Positions 1 through 10,257 of a stretch of DNA of 64,000 nucleotides are shown here, piece by piece. Source of the DNA: Heloderma charlesbogerti (Eukaryota > Chordata > Lepidosauria > Squamata > Helodermatidae); NCBI GenBank assembly GCA_026122225.1, contig JANEZZ010003061.1:1736001-1800000 (forward strand), written 5' to 3'. Made by a program: the position numbers and the translations under genes. Each line of letters starts with the position of its first letter. Position 1 is the first letter of the stretch. Below the pieces are notes generated by a model that was not told the origin of the DNA, did no database searches, and was given only the letters and a program-made list of their open reading frames with translations.

Positions 1-1020
1 TAAAGCAAAAGATACGAGATTCGTACTATATTCATGTATCCATGATGTGGAACAATGAACTACCTCATAACGAGCAATTAAATTGATGTTTGGATTTTGA
101 AAATAACCGACATGCATGTAAAATCCATACTGGGTGATAAATTCATTGAAAAATTGGCTCTCTTAATTTCTATTATTCCACATTTAAAAAACAAAGAAAA
201 GTGATGCATTCCAGACAGAAAAGACTGCATTCATAGCATCTCTTGTATTAAAAAACTCTCTTTAAATGTAGAAGATTGTCATGTAGCCAATTAAAAAGTG
301 ATCTATAGTTTGATTACCTATTCGATTACAGCTTAGCCTCAATCCTTCCTAGGCAACAAGCCATGCAATTTGTAATGTGCATTTATCTGTAAAAATGCCT
401 ATGCGAATGAAGACTTGGTGTCTGCTCGCTGTGGACATTTCTAATTGAGACAACATAAAACATACATAATCTCTCTTCCAAAGGAAAAATACCCAGTACG
501 GGTTAAGCTGTACTGCTCTGTACATTGCATCTTCCTGCTCTGGGAAGGTGATAATCAATTCATTACCGCATTTAGGATTCATCTATAACAGTGTCGTTAA
601 AATTGTAATGTGGAGATTTTCTAGCAGTCTGTAAGATTTTCTAAGAGGTCTGTAAGGCCATTATACTAAAAACACACTTCATTTTCTCCATTATTTCCCT
701 TGTGCACTGCTGATCAAGATTGTGTTTCATGATGCAACACCAAGAATGATCAGGAGACCCTGGAGATGTTTACGTTCAGCTCGAGTATAGTCTTCATATT
801 ATACATTTTGAAGTGACAAGTTCATAAAGATCCAACTCAGAAACAACACACTCAGGAATACAGTCCTGCAGAAATGTTGTTCTGCAGGCGTCCCCAAAGC
901 AGAGGAACTGGCTCAGAGGAAAAGCAGGTTCAGAGGAAAAGCAGAGGCTTCTCAGAAACAGAACGGCAATCCCTGTGGAAGGAAGCTTCTGTCCTACTTC
1001 AACCCAGTGCTCAGAGTCCA
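1..1020. other. AT-rich DNA, no gene recognised
   Basis: I see no recognisable exon, RNA gene or named repeat here. A 77-codon open frame on the minus strand (349-582) has no domain or motif I know and is treated as chance. The last part (about 890-960) holds a short direct repeat of a 'cagaggaaaagcag' type motif. Confidence 0.5.
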
Positions 1021-1027
1021 GTCATGG

Positions 1028-1728
1028 TAGGGTGGCCACTTACACTTGCCAAAAAAGAGGAACTGAATCACCCAAACAGGGGACAAAAGAGGATACCAAT
1101 TTGCATAACATTTGCATATGCAAAGTTATCCATGAAATTTTAGAAATAATAACTGTAATTTAAATAGAAATACAATACATTTCACCATAGTGGAGAAAAC
1201 TGACCTGATGACCTGTGTGGGTAGTATCTAACTGGAGCCTACTGTGGGTGGCCCAGGCTTGTGAGCAGTGGCATGTGCGTGGCTAGCCCTGCCCGTGGTG
1301 GTGCGTGTCCTGTCCCCACCACTGGTGCCCACGATATAGCGCTTCTGGGGAGAAGTGAGCAGAAATGGTCATTACTGGAAGGGGCGTGACCTGCCCCATC
1401 CAGAAATGAGCATTTTCTCTTGTTAAAGCACTTCCCCTGGAAGCGCCACATCGCAGCCACCAGTGGCAGGGGCCATGAGCACACCGCTGTCAGAGAGGCT
1501 GAGCCACCTTCCAAAGGGCGCAAATGGATACTACCCTGTGCCTGCTCAGTCTGCTGTCCAGGAGTTAATGGGGAACTTTAAAGCCCCTGCTGCTCTCCCT
1601 CCTTATGGTTCTCTATCTTTAAACTAAACTGGGACTGGACAGTCCTTCAAATAGAGGACACCTTCAAATAGAGGCGACAGCTGTCCAACATAGAGGACTG
1701 GACTTGGTAAAGTAGGATACCTGGCCAC
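1028..1728 (+). repeat. GGGTGGCCA-end repeat, copy A
   Basis: First of five copies of one interspersed family in this window (others at 2856, 18501, 20952 and 30885). It starts TAGGGTGGCCACTTAC, continues through an A-rich 'ccaaaaaagagg' block, 'ccaatttgcataacatttgc' and 'agaaataataactgtaattt', and finishes in a series of 'agaggac' motifs before 'aaagtaggatacctggccac'. About 300 bases in the middle (near 1240-1540) are not shared with copy B and may be a secondary insertion. No protein-coding capacity is visible. The family is not one I can name. Confidence 0.7.
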
Positions 1729-2629
1729 AGTAAAATGAGGCATTTTGAGCAACAATCTCCAAACTTCAACATCCACCCTGCTAGTAAAAATCAGCAAGGA
1801 TTTTATTCATTTATTTATTAGATTTGTATACCACCCAACTAGCAAATGCCCTGAGACAATCATTACAAGGAACCATCCAGAAAGAACAAAGCATGATACC
1901 AGATTCCAAAAATAAAGGCATTGCACCAGGTAAGGCGAAACTCACTGCCTTGGCACTTCCCATAATGTGGGAAGTGGCACACACTGAACAATTATCCTAA
2001 TGCAGCTGCACTCTCAGATCTCCACCAGTACTAAAAACAGGCCTGTTTGTCATGCACTCTCCTTCCCTTGACTCAGCCATATCTCATTTCCTGAGGACAC
2101 AACCCATCTGCTGCAGGGTACCTTTTGCACCAAAGGCGCATTCGTGCTTACCTCAGATCGTAAGTGTGGTTTGACAGAGGGCCGAACAGAACACTCATGA
2201 GATCACTGGCTCTCCTGAATTTTGGGTGGGTAGGCGGGCGTGTCCCCTCCTGAAACTAGAGGTACAATTCGTGAGGCAGGCTAGGGACCTGAAAAACAAT
2301 ACCCTCTGTCGCGGGATGGCAGTGGACAGAGCAGAATGTCATTCTAGAGGCGAATTCTGGGTGGTGGTAGTGGAGAAAACATGGCAGTGGTAATGGAAAA
2401 AATAATGCAAAGATTAAACTACCACTGCTGTAACAGTAAGCATGAACTTGAAGTTTCCTGAAATGTTTTATCCTCTAACCCTCCCTGATAATTGAAGTGG
2501 CCACCCCAAATCTGCTACATATGAATGGGGTTGCAAATCAGGGGTGGCCATTTTGTCTCACGCCTTCAGGTTGTTTGTTACATGAAATTCAACTCAAGCG
2601 TGTCTGTCGTTCCACTCTCCAATCATGTC
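1729..2629. other. No gene; weak LINE tail and short palindrome
   Basis: Mostly unrecognised sequence. A T-rich block at about 1801-1860 with 'gtataccacccaactagc' resembles the reverse complement of an L2-type LINE 3' end. At 2493-2555 'tggccacccca' and 'ggggtggcca' form a small inverted repeat that recalls the ends of the neighbouring GGGTGGCCA family. Confidence 0.45.
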
Positions 2630-2772
2630 CTAGGCCAGCCTTCTTCAACATGGCGCCCTCCATATGTAAAAGATTGCAACTCCCATAATTCTCAGCCAGC
2701 ATGGCCAATGGCCAATGCACCAATAGGGACTGTCGTTCAATCCCTGTAATACCTGGTGGAGAAGATGCTGAC
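2630..2772. mobile_element. Foldback element, diverged copy
   Basis: Diverged member of a short palindromic family also seen at 8526, 15242, 21872, 28870 and 62631. Shared landmarks are 'ttcaacatggcgccctcc', 'gcaactcccataattct' and 'agcatggccaatggcc', with the arms reading back through the centre. The copy at 62631 carries an 8-bp target-site duplication, so the family is inferred to be a non-autonomous hAT element. Boundaries here are approximate. Confidence 0.55.
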
Positions 2773-2855
2773 GGTTCACTATGCAAGAAGCATGTTTATT
2801 TACTTCAGTTTGGGGAGAAGGAGAGGCCTGATAGGAGCCCACAGCTACCTGTTAC

Positions 2856-3246
2856 TAGGATGGCCACTTGCGCATTGCCAAAAAAGAAGAGACACCAAAA
2901 AAAAGAGAACACCAATTTGCATAACATTTTTATATAAACATGTATATTTGTAGGTACAAATTTAGAAATAATAACTGTAATTCATATAGAATTTGAATTC
3001 ACCATAGTTGGGAAGACTGACCAGGTAACCTCTGTGTCTGCTCAATCTACTGCCCAAGTGTTGATGTGCAACTTCAAGGCCCCTGTTCCCTTTCCTTATG
3101 GTTCTTTGATTTTAAACCAGACTTGGACTGGAACCTCTTTAAACAGAGGACACCTTAAAATAAAAGACTGTTCTCAGACAATAGAAGACTGTTCTCCTCC
3201 GCAAAATAGAGGACTGTCATCTGTAAAGTAGGACATCTGTCCACTC
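2856..3246 (+). repeat. GGGTGGCCA-end repeat, copy B
   Basis: Shorter copy of the family at 1028-1728, in the same orientation. Order of shared blocks: TAGGATGGCCACTTG, the A-rich 'ccaaaaaagaagag' block, 'accaatttgcataacatt', 'agaaataataactgtaatt', 'gaagactgaccaggtaacc', 'tttaaaccagacttggactg', then repeated 'agaggac/agaagactgttct' motifs and 'gtaaagtaggacatctg'. It lacks the extra middle segment of copy A and so is a good guide to the basic unit of about 390 bp. Confidence 0.72.
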
Positions 3247-3551
3247 TGTCTGCTACAGTGTCCCCCTGCCCCAAGACAAGGCTTTTTTCCACTTGTCAAA
3301 GGGAGAGGATAGAGTTGGCATCAGAGGGCTGGGTGGTGAGTGAGCAGACTTGAAGGATGGGGCGTGTTTGAGGTGGGCTGTGCCCTCTTCGATTCTGCTC
3401 GCAGACATTTTGGGCAGGGGTGTTCACTTAATCCAATAGCCCTGCTTTGAATGTTCACCCCATCCCTTGAACACAATGGATTTGGGCTGTCTTTTTTCTA
3501 ACAAATATAGTTATGAGCTTTATGACCCAATCATGTTGCAATATAACTATT

Positions 3552-3787
3552 TAATGCTCCTTCCAGGTCGAAGGCTCGTACCACTACCAGTTAGAAAGCA
3601 TCGTGCATGTATCTGCTTTTTTTTTTTTAAAAAAACTTTCTGTGGTAAAAAAAAAAGATGGGCGAAGTGGTGGGAAAACACAGGAGAGCTACGGGTGGAA
3701 GACAATAAGGTCTGGACTCCCTGTAAAATTCCATGAATGAGGCAGAGCGATTGTGCAATAAAAGCCTTGTCTGGAAGCACCCTAAAT
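3552..3787 (+). repeat. Unclassified repeat with TGCTTCCAG-type ends, copy 1
   Basis: This segment shares a long block with 35385-35562: 'gtgggaaaacacaggag', 'ctgtaaaattcc', 'atgaatgaggcag', then 'tctggaagcaccct' at the right end. The left end 'taatgctccttccag' is roughly the inverse of the right end 'ctggaagcacccta', so it may be a short inverted-repeat element. No target-site duplication was found. The open frames across it are not convincing as protein. Confidence 0.55.
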
Positions 3788-4604
3788 GTGTGAGCTGATG
3801 AGCCATAGATAGTTGGTGAATGTATGTATAATCAGTTTCATACTGTTTAAGGTACCATTGTTTTGTATATGTACACATACACAATTATATTAATAAATAA
3901 CTGCTAGGTCTATATATACAGATGGGTGGGTGGGTTTGTATAAATAGACAGACATGCTGTTCATTATTATATGCATTTGATTGCTCCTTGCAAAGAAGCA
4001 AACTGTGCACATATTTGTCCTTGCCTATCTCTGCCCTTTGCGATCTTGGGCAGAGTAATCCCTTCCTTCCGACATCTTGTGGATTAACTATACTCCTATA
4101 GCGTGACAGACTTTAAATAACCTAATGAGTAGGTGTCTGCAAAATCCTTTTTCTTATATTATAAATATTACGTGACTGTTTTTGAATACTAGGAATGTAA
4201 ATCAGCTTTGCTCCTGCTGTTTAGAACATCAGGGGGGAAAACACAATTGAATTATAGCCTTATGTTGAACCAGGCACCATGAAATTAGTGGGTAATATCA
4301 ATGTACAGCAACTCATCATACGTTTGCAGCATCACAACTAGAAATGACTGAATCTCCCCCACTCTTTCCAAACTACCCTCTGCATTCAGTTTGGAATGTC
4401 AGTAAATGGCTTGTAAAAAGGTATTATAGCTTGGAGAACTGGTCTTAGACACCTGGTGAAGGATTTGCCCTTTGAGATTTTCCTTTACTTTTAGCAAAAA
4501 AGTCAGCTGTTGTTTCAGACATACAGCCTAATGCTAAACTGAAGGGTTTAGGATAGGCCCAGTCCTAAACCTTGACCATAGCTGGAAATACCATTCTGTA
4601 GAGA
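3788..4604. other. AT-rich DNA, nothing recognised
   Basis: No repeat family, coding potential or RNA gene recognised. It contains only short AT-rich and simple-sequence tracts, for example near 3890-3935. Confidence 0.5.
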
Positions 4605-5187
4605 CTGGGTTTGCATGACATGAGGGTAGTTAATAAGCCATGGTGGCTTGCTAACCACCTCCGTCTGTGCTGGCTGAGTTCCCTAATTACCCTTGCTGGG
4701 TGCAGGTTGTTGGACCCAGAGATTATTAGCTGGGGTGGGTGGGGTGGTTAACAAACTCCCCACCCACCCTACAACTTATCGTGGGGCTTGAGTGCTTTGC
4801 GTTGGGGGCTGGGGACTCCAATTATGGTGGGGCTGTAAATGCAATCTGGGTTTCAGTCAGAACCAGCTAGAACTCTAAAGGAGCTATCCCAGGTGCTGAA
4901 CCTATTTTGGGGATAGGGTTCAGCACCTTGGATATCCCCTTTAGACTTCTGGCTGGCTCTGACTGAAACCCAGACCGGATTCACAGCCCTACTGAAATGG
5001 GAGCCACCAGCCTCCACTAGTGGTTTGTTAACCACCGCAGCTGCCCACCCTTGCTGGGGTGGGATATCATGGCAACCTGCGCCCAGCAAAGGTAATTAGG
5101 GAAATCAGCCAGCACGCGGTCGGCACGCATGGGAGGGGTGGGCAAGCCACCATGGCTTATTAGCCACTCTCATGCTGTGCAAAGCAG
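4605..5187. mobile_element. Large palindromic non-autonomous element (CTGGGTTTGCA ends)
   Basis: The outer arms are long inverted repeats. Left: 'ttaataagccatggtggctt', 'gtgctggctgag', 'ccctaattacccttgctggg' and 'gcaggttg'. The right arm (5065-5187) carries the reverse complements 'caacctgcgcccagcaa', 'ggtaattaggg', 'cagccagcac' and 'aagccaccatggcttatta'. The left end CTGGGTTTGCATG resembles that of the palindrome at 20585. A second palindrome sits in the middle (4800-5028). No clean target-site duplication for the outer element was found, so its superfamily is open. Confidence 0.6.
4800..5028. mobile_element. CAGTGG-type hAT palindrome nested in larger palindrome
   Basis: Its arms, 'ctgggtttcagtcagaacca' with 'ctctaaaggagctatcc' and the inverse 'tctgactgaaacccag', match the palindromic elements at 37953, 38664 and 54645. 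Two of those relatives carry 8-bp target-site duplications, so membership of a hAT-type family is inferred. Flanks AGTGCTTT (left) and AGTGGTTT (right) could be its own decayed duplication, but the left end is irregular. It lies inside the palindrome at 4605-5187 and is therefore younger. Confidence 0.6.
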
Positions 5188-5284
5188 CTGAGTATGAGGT
5201 GGCAGCAGATGCAGAGGGGTGAGGAGCAGCGGTGAGGTGCTGAAGGATGAAGAGGTGCGCGCGCCATGCAGGCTGCCTTGCATC

Positions 5285-5528
5285 TAGAGATGGGGGAGGT
5301 ATTTGTTTGATCCACATTTTAATGCAAACCAACCTAATCCGCACATTCTGAACCAATATGCAAACTGAAATGTAGTTCTCTTTTGGCATTTACATTTCTC
5401 CTAATTTTGCAATGCTTCCCCCAGTCAAAATGCATATGGAATGCATTCTATTAGAAAACATGGTTTTCAATAAATGCACGTATTAGGAGAAACTGCACAA
5501 AAATGCATATGATGTTATTGTGCAGACC
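5285..5528. mobile_element. AT-rich hAT-like element fragment ('aaatgcatat' type)
   Basis: Palindrome-tending AT-rich segment with repeated 'aaaatgcatatg', 'aaatgcacgta' and 'ggagaaactgcac' motifs like those in the elements at 52410 and 54190. Ends and target-site duplication could not be defined. Confidence 0.4.
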
Positions 5529-5930
5529 TTAAAAAAAGATGTAGAAATGGAACACAATGAACAAGATGGAGGGAGAAACCCTGTGGCCATAGGTCTGGGG
5601 CCATAGGATAGTTTGGATTCCTGGATCCAAAGTTGGAGTCAGTTCTCTGACCTCAGAGCCAGGAATCTGAGCTCCCCTCCCCTCCCCCTTCCCTCTCACA
5701 GCTGGTGCAGAGAGAACCACGCCAGCTGCCACTCCGAGGTTGCAAAGGTGACCTTGGGGAGGAGGGAAAGGGGGTGTGCTGGTTGCCAGGGAAGGGAGGG
5801 GCCTGGGGAGGCTGGGTTACAGTGTATCCCCAGGCCTCTCAAGCCTCCTTCCCTTCTGCTCAGCAGAGCCCCAGCTAGACGGGTGAAAAATTCTGTCTAG
5901 CCAAAATGCAGAGCAGGAGGAGCGTGGAGG
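5529..5930. other. GC-richer stretch, nothing recognised
   Basis: A relatively GC-rich 400 bases with pyrimidine-rich 'ctcccctcccctccccc' (about 5670) and purine-rich 'ggaggggcctggggagg' (about 5795) tracts. I found no known repeat, splice-framed exon or promoter motif I would defend. Confidence 0.4.
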
Positions 5931-6283
5931 TAGGGATGTCGGAGAAATCCACAATGGAACCAAATGAGTTCAGATTTTCATGAATCTGACCCATGGATTC
6001 CACAGTGGATCACCTTTTCCCCTGTTGGGCAGATTCTGTGGACTCGCTGCCACTTTTCCAAGTTTCCTGAATTTTGTGCAAATTTCATCATAGAAAATGA
6101 AAATGCACATTTTGGGGGATTTGTGTATTTTTGCGCATGTACATATTCGTGAATGTGTATTTGCGCAAATTCAGAAATACAAAAAAAATCCAATTCTGCC
6201 GATGGGCGGCCGATGGAACAAATAGTGCCTGACAATACGCACAACACAGATGGAATGAATTTTACACAATGTCTCCATCCCTA
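5931..6283. mobile_element. Non-autonomous hAT element, TAGGGATGTCGG family
   Basis: It starts TAGGGATGTCGGAGAAATCC and ends CATCCCTA, so the termini are inverted. Flanking octamers are CGTGGAGG (5923-5930) and CATGGAGG (6284-6291), one mismatch and of the type expected from CpG decay. Length 353 bp, no coding capacity. Interior blocks 'cacaatgga', 'tcatgaatctgac' and 'cctgacaat' recur in the copy at 54190 and in the piece at 25287. TAGGG-type termini with 8-bp duplications are a known property of hAT transposons. Confidence 0.82.
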
Positions 6284-6544
6284 CATGGAGGCAAAGTCTG
6301 CCTCCGCTGCGCCTCCTGCTATGCCTTGGATGGGCATAAGCTTCTGAGCTTGGAGGCTGATAGCCACACCCATAGGGTTGTGCCCTGAAAAAATGAGAAA
6401 CGGACATCTGCAGGCCTGTCCATTCTTACCTGTGTCCCATAAGAAATTCTGTTGCCCTCATGTGCACTGTCCAGTTGCCAGAGCTGAAGTAAGATTCAAC
6501 TACCTGGTTAGTCAACTTCTGTCTATAGCATTATTTATTTTATT

Positions 6545-7132
6545 TAGGGATGTACGAAACCCCCCTTACCTGGAGTCCACGGGGGGTCCATGGGGGGGTG
6601 GCAATCTGTCCCTCCCCCTTGGAATCCTCACCGGCCAGCTCCGGCTGCTGGCGGACCTCCGGCTGCAGGGACGCAAATGGCGTCCGGCGTAGTGGACACC
6701 ATTTGCGTCCCTGCTCTTTGCTGTGATAGGCTACATAAATCTTTACGTAGCGTATTACTGCAAAGAACAGGGACACAAATGCCGTAGCGGATGCTATTTG
6801 CATCCCTGCTCCTTGCCGTCATAGGCTACGTAAAGATTTATCTACGTAAAGATAAATACCAGCAATAAATATTTACGTAGCCTATCACTACTATGTAGTG
6901 AAGAGAAGGGACGTAAATGGCGTCTGCTACGCCAGATGCCATTTTCTTCTGCAGAAGGCAGCGGATGGCAGCGGACGGACCGGACCCAGCTGGTGGCAGA
7001 GTCCATTCTGGGGCAACTTCGTGGTGTGGTGGAGGTGGGTGGTCCGTTCCGCCACAGACTCTGAGGGGCCAGATTCTTCAGAATCCAGTCTCATTGCAGT
7101 CCATGGCATATTTCTCTAACATAACATCCCTA
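6545..7132. mobile_element. Hairpin-array hAT element 1 (TAGGGATGTACG ends)
   Basis: A 588-bp element starting TAGGGATGTACGAAAC and ending ACATCCCTA, between exact 8-bp duplications ATTTTATT (6537-6544 and 7133-7140). The interior holds 'ggctacgtaaa/tttacgtagcc' hairpins (about 6722-6760 and 6810-6890) separated by 'gacgcaaatggcgtc'-type inverted units. It has no open frame for a transposase, so it must have been moved by an enzyme supplied elsewhere. It lies in an AT-rich stretch with weak similarity to a LINE 3' end. Confidence 0.88.
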
Positions 7133-7140
7133 ATTTTATT

Positions 7141-8524
7141 TAATGTCTTTCTAGTCAGGCTTTGAGGGCAAAAGGCCTCCCAAGCCAGCTTACCATAATA
7201 AAACACCATACAATAATAAAACAGTAAAAATTAACAAAGTCAGTAAATACCAGCAATAGCAATAAACATCCATCCCAGACTAGGGATGGGTCAGAAATGT
7301 GCTCCATTTAGTTTTGTTTGTTTGTTTTTAACAGAATCACCTCCTGGAACGGAACACAGAAGTGGACACAATTTGAGGTTGGAAAGCTGTATTTTTTCAG
7401 GCTTGTACTGTGTTCTGCAGTAGAAAAAACATATGTTTGACAAGATGTGCAGACTTGAAAAATGTGCAAAGCCCACTGTACAGATTTCTATACTGCATAC
7501 ATACATATTTCAGTCAATGGCGGCATGCATCCATTGGTACATCCATTTGAAAGATGTGCACCAAAGTAAGTACAGATGTTTTTCCAGCAACCCTCCACCG
7601 CAGACTTGGATGGAACTGGCACAGCATGGACTTGGAGATGGTAAGAGGAGGAAGTCTGTGGAAATGGACATGACAGATCTGCCTATCTCATCCATGACTG
7701 ATCATGCTTGTGAGCACCACAAATGTATTTCTCCTTCACAGTATTCAGTATTAGAAGCACAGCGCATGTTTGTACCAATTAAAATCTGCCAGTATATGAT
7801 AACAGAATGTCTTGGTGACTTGCAATTTCATGTAATCTTTTAAAACACCCATGACTAATGGCCCGCCCTTTCTGCTAAACCGAGTAACATATTGCTAGTG
7901 GGATCTGCCTTTTGTGTCTCTTCCTACCACTGCCCAAATCATCTCTAGTGCTTAAAAGAAGCATGAGAAAATAATTAACAACAGCTTTGCAACACTGAAT
8001 TAATCTCAGCTGTCATCTTAGCAATGTCCCTTGTTCTCACTTGTATACAAGTTTATGATGGCTTCAGGAGGAAGTGGACATCTGCTGTTGGCCGGATTGT
8101 ACTTTTTTCTCCATCTGGCACTGGCTAACTACAGTCTACACAGGCAGTGCAAAAGAAAACAACTTCAGCATGTGCAGGTGCTAGTCAGGTGCTGGTTTGT
8201 GAACAAATCAAACAGAAAGTCCTTGGGAATGGCCTTTGCCCAGAGGACCCATTGAGAGAATTGGGATTCACTCTGAGCAGGTAGGTGGAGAAATGAAGCT
8301 GTGATCAAACTACTGGCCCTTTCTGCTTTTCAATTGAACTTTCCCCCTCCAACTACCCGGGTTTGGGCAGTGCCGGCCAAAGACAGTTTGTCATCTAAAG
8401 TGGATGGCAGTCCCACTTAGGGTGAACTCTTTAAACAGAGTTCTGAGTGGTTCTGATGGAAACCCAGAGCAGATTCGCCACCCTACTGACATCAGAGCCA
8501 CCAGCCACTACTGACTTCAAACAA
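7141..8524. other. No gene recognised; minor repeat traces
   Basis: Largely unrecognised sequence. The first 100 bases ('gcaaaaggcctcccaagcc' onwards) look like a weak LINE 3' end. A 136-codon open frame on the plus strand at 7433-7843 shows no domain, no biased composition and no splice context, so I do not call it a gene. At about 8425-8520 a piece of the CAGTGG-type palindrome family is visible ('gttctgatggaaacccagag', then 'gagccaccagcc'). Confidence 0.45.
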
Positions 8525-8525
8525 G

Positions 8526-8657
8526 TCTTCCCCAACCTGGTGCCCTTGAGATGTTTGGGGCTACAGCTCCCAGCATTCTTCACCAGTGTCCATGCTGGCT
8601 GGGGCTGATGGAAAGTGATATCCAAAACATCTGGAGGTCACCAGGTTGGGGAAGGCT
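8526..8657. mobile_element. Foldback hAT-like element
   Basis: Short palindrome with arms 'cttccccaacctggtgcc' (left) and 'accaggttggggaag' (right), enclosing 'gggctacagctcccagcatt' and 'ccatgctggctggggctgat'. It belongs to the same family as 62631-62760, where an 8-bp duplication is preserved. No coding capacity. Confidence 0.68.
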
Positions 8658-8849
8658 CTTTCAAATGCTTGCTGCCCCATTCAGATACCAATTCCCATCT
8701 GTATCTACCCCCCACCCCTGGGTAGGTCACCTCACTCTGCTGCTTGGCAAGGCAGGCATGTCATTAGAGATGACAGTGAAACAAAGCTTGTGAAGGCTGA
8801 CTGGAGAAAAGGAGCAAGGCCTCGGCATGTGATGTTGCATTAGACTTTC

Positions 8850-9047
8850 AAAGGCTGGTAGATTTTTTTCCAATTTGTGCAGCCCCCAATGCACAACCCC
8901 CCAAATGTGCAAATCCCCCCAAATGTTCATTTTCATGCTTTAGTCTATTGGGGAAATTTGCATTTTCAGCTGGTGTTTTTTAAATTTTCCGTATTTTTAT
9001 TTTCCATATTCTTGGAGAACCATTACTTGTCAGGGTAGCTGGGGCTG
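8850..9047. mobile_element. AT-rich hAT-like fragment
   Basis: Contains 'aaatgtgcaaatcccccc', 'ttcattttcatgcttt' and 'ggggaaatttgcattttcag', which resemble the reverse complement of the interior of the element at 54190-54606. Neither terminus is recognisable. It directly precedes the hairpin-array element at 9056. Confidence 0.45.
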
Positions 9048-9055
9048 CCTGCAGC

Positions 9056-10249
9056 TAGGGATGTACGAAAGGTACTTACCTTTCGCGAATTATGTTTATG
9101 GTTGGGGGGGAGGCGTTCCGTCCCTCCCCCTGGAATCCTCACCGGGGCGGGAGGCACTCCATACCTCCCCCCCCGGAATCCTGGCCGGCCGGCTATGCTC
9201 TGCAGCAATTCTGCGGAGCCGCCAGCTGGCTCCGCCAGCAGCTGGACATCTGGCCGCTGGCTAGCAGTGACGCAAATGGCGGTGGCCATAGCCGCCGCCA
9301 TTTGCGTCCCTGCAGTCAGACGTGATAGTAGCCTATTACGTAGCCTACCACGGCTGACTTAAAAAAACAACAACAACATGCGCATATGCAAATGGCGGTG
9401 GCCACGGCCGCCGCCATTTGCATTCCTTATTTTGGCACGTCTTAGTCTACGTGAACATTTATGTAGACTAAGATGGCGAAAATAAGGGGAATGCAAATAG
9501 CATAGTGTCTACGCTATTTGCGTTCCCCTTATTTTCTCCGTCTTAGTGTACGTAAATGTTTATGTAGACTAAGACGTGCCAAAATAAGGAATGCAAATGG
9601 TGGCGGCCATGGACGCCGCCATTTGCGTATGCGCGTTGTTGTTGTTTTTTAAGTCAGCCGTGCTAGGCTACGTAAACATTTACATAGCCTATCACATTTT
9701 TTTTAAAACCTAGCCATGATAGGCTACGTAATTGTTTACGTCTACGCTATTTGCGTTCCCCTTATTTTCTCCGTCTTAGTCTACGTAAATGTCTACGTAG
9801 ACTAAGACGTGCCAAAATAAGGAATGCAAATGGCGGCGGCCATGGCCACCGCCATTTGCGTACACGCGTTTTTTTTTTTTTTTTAAAGTCAGCCGTGATA
9901 GGCTATGTAAACATTTACGTAGCCTATCACGTTTTTTTTAAAAAACCTAGCCGTGATAGGCTACGTAAATCTTTACGTAGCCTATCACGTTTTTGTTTGT
10001 TTGTTTGTTTTTAAACTGAAATGGAGGCGGCGGCAGCTGGTCGGAAGACCGGCCGCCGCAGCTGCCGCTGCCGCCAAACCGCTGCTGGAGCCGCTGCCGG
10101 AGCCGCCGCCGCCAGGAAGATCCGCCCAAGGTAAGTCTCGTCCCAGAAGGGGCAGGGGGGGTGGGCCGTTCCACCACTGATTTTGGGGGGCCGAATGCGC
10201 TGGCATTCGGCCTCCCTGAGATCCGTGGCGGAACCTTCGTACATCCCTA
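9056..10249. mobile_element. Hairpin-array hAT element 2, longest copy
   Basis: A 1194-bp element beginning TAGGGATGTACGAAAGGT and ending ACCTTCGTACATCCCTA, flanked by exact 8-bp duplications CCTGCAGC (9048-9055 and 10250-10257). About eight hairpins built on 'taggctacgtaaa' or 'agtctacgtaaa' arms fill the interior, for example 9894-9931 and 9952-9989. They alternate with inverted units carrying 'gcaaatggcggc'. A 233-bp segment is tandemly duplicated (9508-9740 and 9741-9980). Several frames stay open because of the GC-rich repeats, giving Ala/Pro/Arg-rich runs, but none looks like a transposase. CpG content is high compared with the flanks. Confidence 0.9.
9508..9980 (+). repeat. 233-bp direct tandem duplication inside hAT element 2
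   Basis: Both units start 'tctacgctatttgcgttcc' (9508 and 9741). Each then runs through 'ccttattttctccgtctta', a 'gtacgtaaatgt' hairpin, 'gacgtgccaaaataagg', a 'gccgccatttgcgta' hairpin, 'aagtcagccgtg' and two 'taggcta' hairpins. Differences are mostly single bases and homopolymer length. Confidence 0.75.
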
Positions 10250-10257
10250 CCTGCAGC

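Noticed and set aside
349..582. 77-codon minus-strand open frame with protein-like composition
   Set aside because: No domain, no splice context, no neighbouring exon; open frames of this length are common by chance in 64 kb.
7433..7843. 136-codon plus-strand open frame
   Set aside because: No recognisable motif or signal peptide, and no promoter or splice evidence. It lies in vertebrate non-coding sequence.
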